Positions 62,539-64,000 of a stretch of 64,000 nucleotides of DNA are shown here, piece after piece (position 1 is the stretch's first letter; the number at the start of each line of letters is the position of its first letter). This DNA is from Mesorhizobium terrae (GTDB lineage Bacteria; Pseudomonadota; Alphaproteobacteria; Rhizobiales; Rhizobiaceae), in NCBI RefSeq assembly GCF_008727715.1, contig NZ_CP044218.1, positions 5,005,501-5,069,500 on the forward strand. Direction: 5' to 3'. A model generated the notes under the pieces. It did no database searches and had not been told where the DNA came from. It saw only the letters and a list, made by a program, of their open reading frames with translations. Both the position numbers and the translations under genes were made by a program.

Positions 62539-64000
62539 TCAGGAGGCCGCCCGGGCGTCCTCGTAGTCGGCGTCGCGCGTCTCGTCCGGCGCGTCGTTGG
62601 GCAGGATCAGCGAGAACACCGCGCTGACCGCGATGTTGACCAGCACCGCCAGCAGCCCGGTATAGACCGCGAAACCCGACCAGAGCGGGGTGAGCGGAGT
62701 CAGCGCGTAGGAGAACGCTATCCAGGTGCCGAGCACCATTCCGGCGATCCAGCCCATCAAAAGGGCCCAGCCGCCGAACCAGCGCGTGTAGAGACCGAAG
62801 ATCAGCGCCGGGAAAATCTGGATCATCCAGACGCCGCCGAGCAATTGCAGGTCGATGGCGAATTTGGTCGGCATGAAAATGATCACCGCCAGCGCGCCGA
62901 TCTTGACGATGAGCGACACCAGCTTGGCAAGGAAGGCTTCGCGGCGCGCCGACAGGTCCGGCTCGACAAAGGGCTTCCAGACATTGCGGGTGAAGGTGTT
63001 GGCGGCGCCGATCGACATCACCGCAGCCGGCACCAGCGCACCGATGGCGATGGCAGCGAAAACGAAGCCGGCGAACCAGGCCGGGAATTGCTTGAGGAAC
63101 AGCTGGGGCACGACCTGCTGGGCATTGTCGACCTTGATGCCTGCCGCATGGCCCATCAGCCCGAGCAGCGCGATGAGGCCGAGGATCAGCGAATAGGCCG
63201 GCAGGGCGATGGCGTTGCGGCGGATCGCCTTCGGGCCGGAGGCCGAGAGCACGCCGGTCATCGAATGCGGATACATGAACAGCGCCATCGCCGAACCCAG
63301 CGCAAGGGTGATGAACGGCCAGATCTGTTGCGGCTGCAGGATAAGGCCTGTCGCGGCCGGTTTGCCTGCGGCAATGGCGGCGTCGTTTTTCGCCTGGAAG
63401 ACGGTCGCGGCCGCGTCGAAGATCGCGCCATAGCCGCCAAGCTGTATCGGGATGATGATCACGGCTGCGATGACGAAGACGTAGATCATCACGTCCTTGA
63501 CGACGGCGATCATCGCCGGCGCCCGCAACCCGCTCTTGTAGGTGTAGAGGGCGAGGATGACGAAGGCGATGGTGAGCGGCAGGTGCGACAATATCCCCTG
63601 CCCGGAGAAGCCGAGCGCCTGGATGACGATCTCCATGCCGACGAGTTGCAGCGCGATATAGGGCATGGTGGCGAGCAGGCCGGTGAAAGCGACGGCCAGC
63701 TCAAGCCATTTGTTGCCGTAGCGGCCGAGTATGTAGTCGGCGCCAGTCAGATAACCGCGCCGGTGGGTGACATTCCACAAGCGCGGCATGGTGAGGAAGA
63801 TGAACGGATAGATGAGGATCGTGTAGGGCACGGCGAAGAAGCCGTAGGCACCGACGGCGTAGACGAGGGCCGGCACCGCGATCACCGTATAGGCGGTGTA
63901 GAGGTCGCCGCCGAGCAGGAACCAGGTGATCCAGGAACCGAAGCGGCGCCCGCCCAGACCCCATTCGTGCAACTGGTCGAGGTCGCCGGCTTTCCAGCGC
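62539..64000 (-). CDS. Sodium:solute symporter (MctP-like monocarboxylate permease), N-terminus beyond window
   Basis: About 487 residues are visible; the frame is open to the window edge, so the start lies outside. At least 11 membrane segments are visible. The opening region RWKAGDLDQLHEWGLGGRRF and FLLGGDLYTAYTVIAVPALV fits the rhizobial MctP group of the SSF family, which takes up monocarboxylates such as lactate, pyruvate and propionate, and also alanine. The Pfam SSF signature region GALVPAAVMSIGAANTFTRN is present. The substrate is inferred from family only. The C-terminus is short and charged (PNDAPDETRDADYEDARAAS). Confidence 0.87.
   Translation of the reverse strand, partial: RWKAGDLDQLHEWGLGGRRFGSWITWFLLGGDLYTAYTVIAVPALVYAVGAYGFFAVPYTILIYPFIFLTMPRLWNVTHRRGYLTGADYILGRYGNKWLELAVAFTGLLATMPYIALQLVGMEIVIQALGFSGQGILSHLPLTIAFVILALYTYKSGLRAPAMIAVVKDVMIYVFVIAAVIIIPIQLGGYGAIFDAAATVFQAKNDAAIAAGKPAATGLILQPQQIWPFITLALGSAMALFMYPHSMTGVLSASGPKAIRRNAIALPAYSLILGLIALLGLMGHAAGIKVDNAQQVVPQLFLKQFPAWFAGFVFAAIAIGALVPAAVMSIGAANTFTRNVWKPFVEPDLSARREAFLAKLVSLIVKIGALAVIIFMPTKFAIDLQLLGGVWMIQIFPALIFGLYTRWFGGWALLMGWIAGMVLGTWIAFSYALTPLTPLWSGFAVYTGLLAVLVNIAVSAVFSLILPNDAPDETRDADYEDARAAS

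Overview
The window is chromosomal DNA from a high-GC alphaproteobacterium, most likely a Mesorhizobium-like member of the Phyllobacteriaceae (Hyphomicrobiales). This assignment is an inference. It rests on the unbroken str-S10-spc-alpha ribosomal supercluster with adk between secY and rpsM, the absence of rpsD and rpmJ from the alpha block, TTGACA-N17 promoters, a rhizobial-type phospholipid N-methyltransferase, an MctP-like symporter, and two tuf genes, one of them next to tRNA-Trp/secE/nusG.

Layout. (1) 1-7.3 kb, minus strand: a truncated LpxO-like hydroxylase, a degP-rarA pair, a 1.2-kb gene-free stretch full of palindromic repeats, a secreted PhoA-type alkaline phosphatase with a PHO box, and a periplasmic ankyrin protein. 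(2) 7.4-26.3 kb, minus strand: about 19 kb of translation and secretion genes, reading rpsL-rpsG-fusA-tuf-rpsJ-rplCDWB-rpsS-rplV-rpsC-rplP-rpmC-rpsQ-rplNXE-rpsNH-rplFR-rpsE-rpmD-rplO-secY-adk-rpsMK-rpoA-rplQ and closing with a clear terminator. (3) 26.7-31.8 kb: plus-strand small protein, PLP enzyme, aldose-dehydrogenase-like protein and PAP2 phosphatase; then a minus-strand pair that looks like alkylation repair (2OG oxygenase plus Ogt), and a secreted hypothetical. (4) 31.9-46.4 kb, minus strand: tuf2, truncated hemoglobin, tRNA-Trp, secE-nusG-rplKA, rplJL and rpoBC, with an L10-type leader and a rplL/rpoB hairpin attenuator. (5) 46.6-51.1 kb: an accessory block with small envelope proteins, a two-component system and a phospholipid methyltransferase, lying between tuf2 and tRNA-Gly/tRNA-Tyr. 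(6) 51.3-57.9 kb: tRNA-Gly, tRNA-Tyr, rlmB, and the glyoxylate-to-glycerate operon gcl-hyi-glxR with a divergent IclR regulator. (7) 58-64 kb: tRNA-Thr, nadK, a DEAD-box helicase, an OmpA-type lipoprotein, a GFA-family protein and a truncated MctP-like symporter.

No insertion sequence, CRISPR array, phage or defence island is visible. The observations most worth following are the sharp gene-conversion boundaries between the two EF-Tu genes, the structured RNA elements inside the ribosomal and RNA-polymerase operons, the PHO box, the probable alkylation-repair pair, and the translationally coupled PLP enzyme/sugar dehydrogenase pair. I did not find convincing evidence of a wholly new system.
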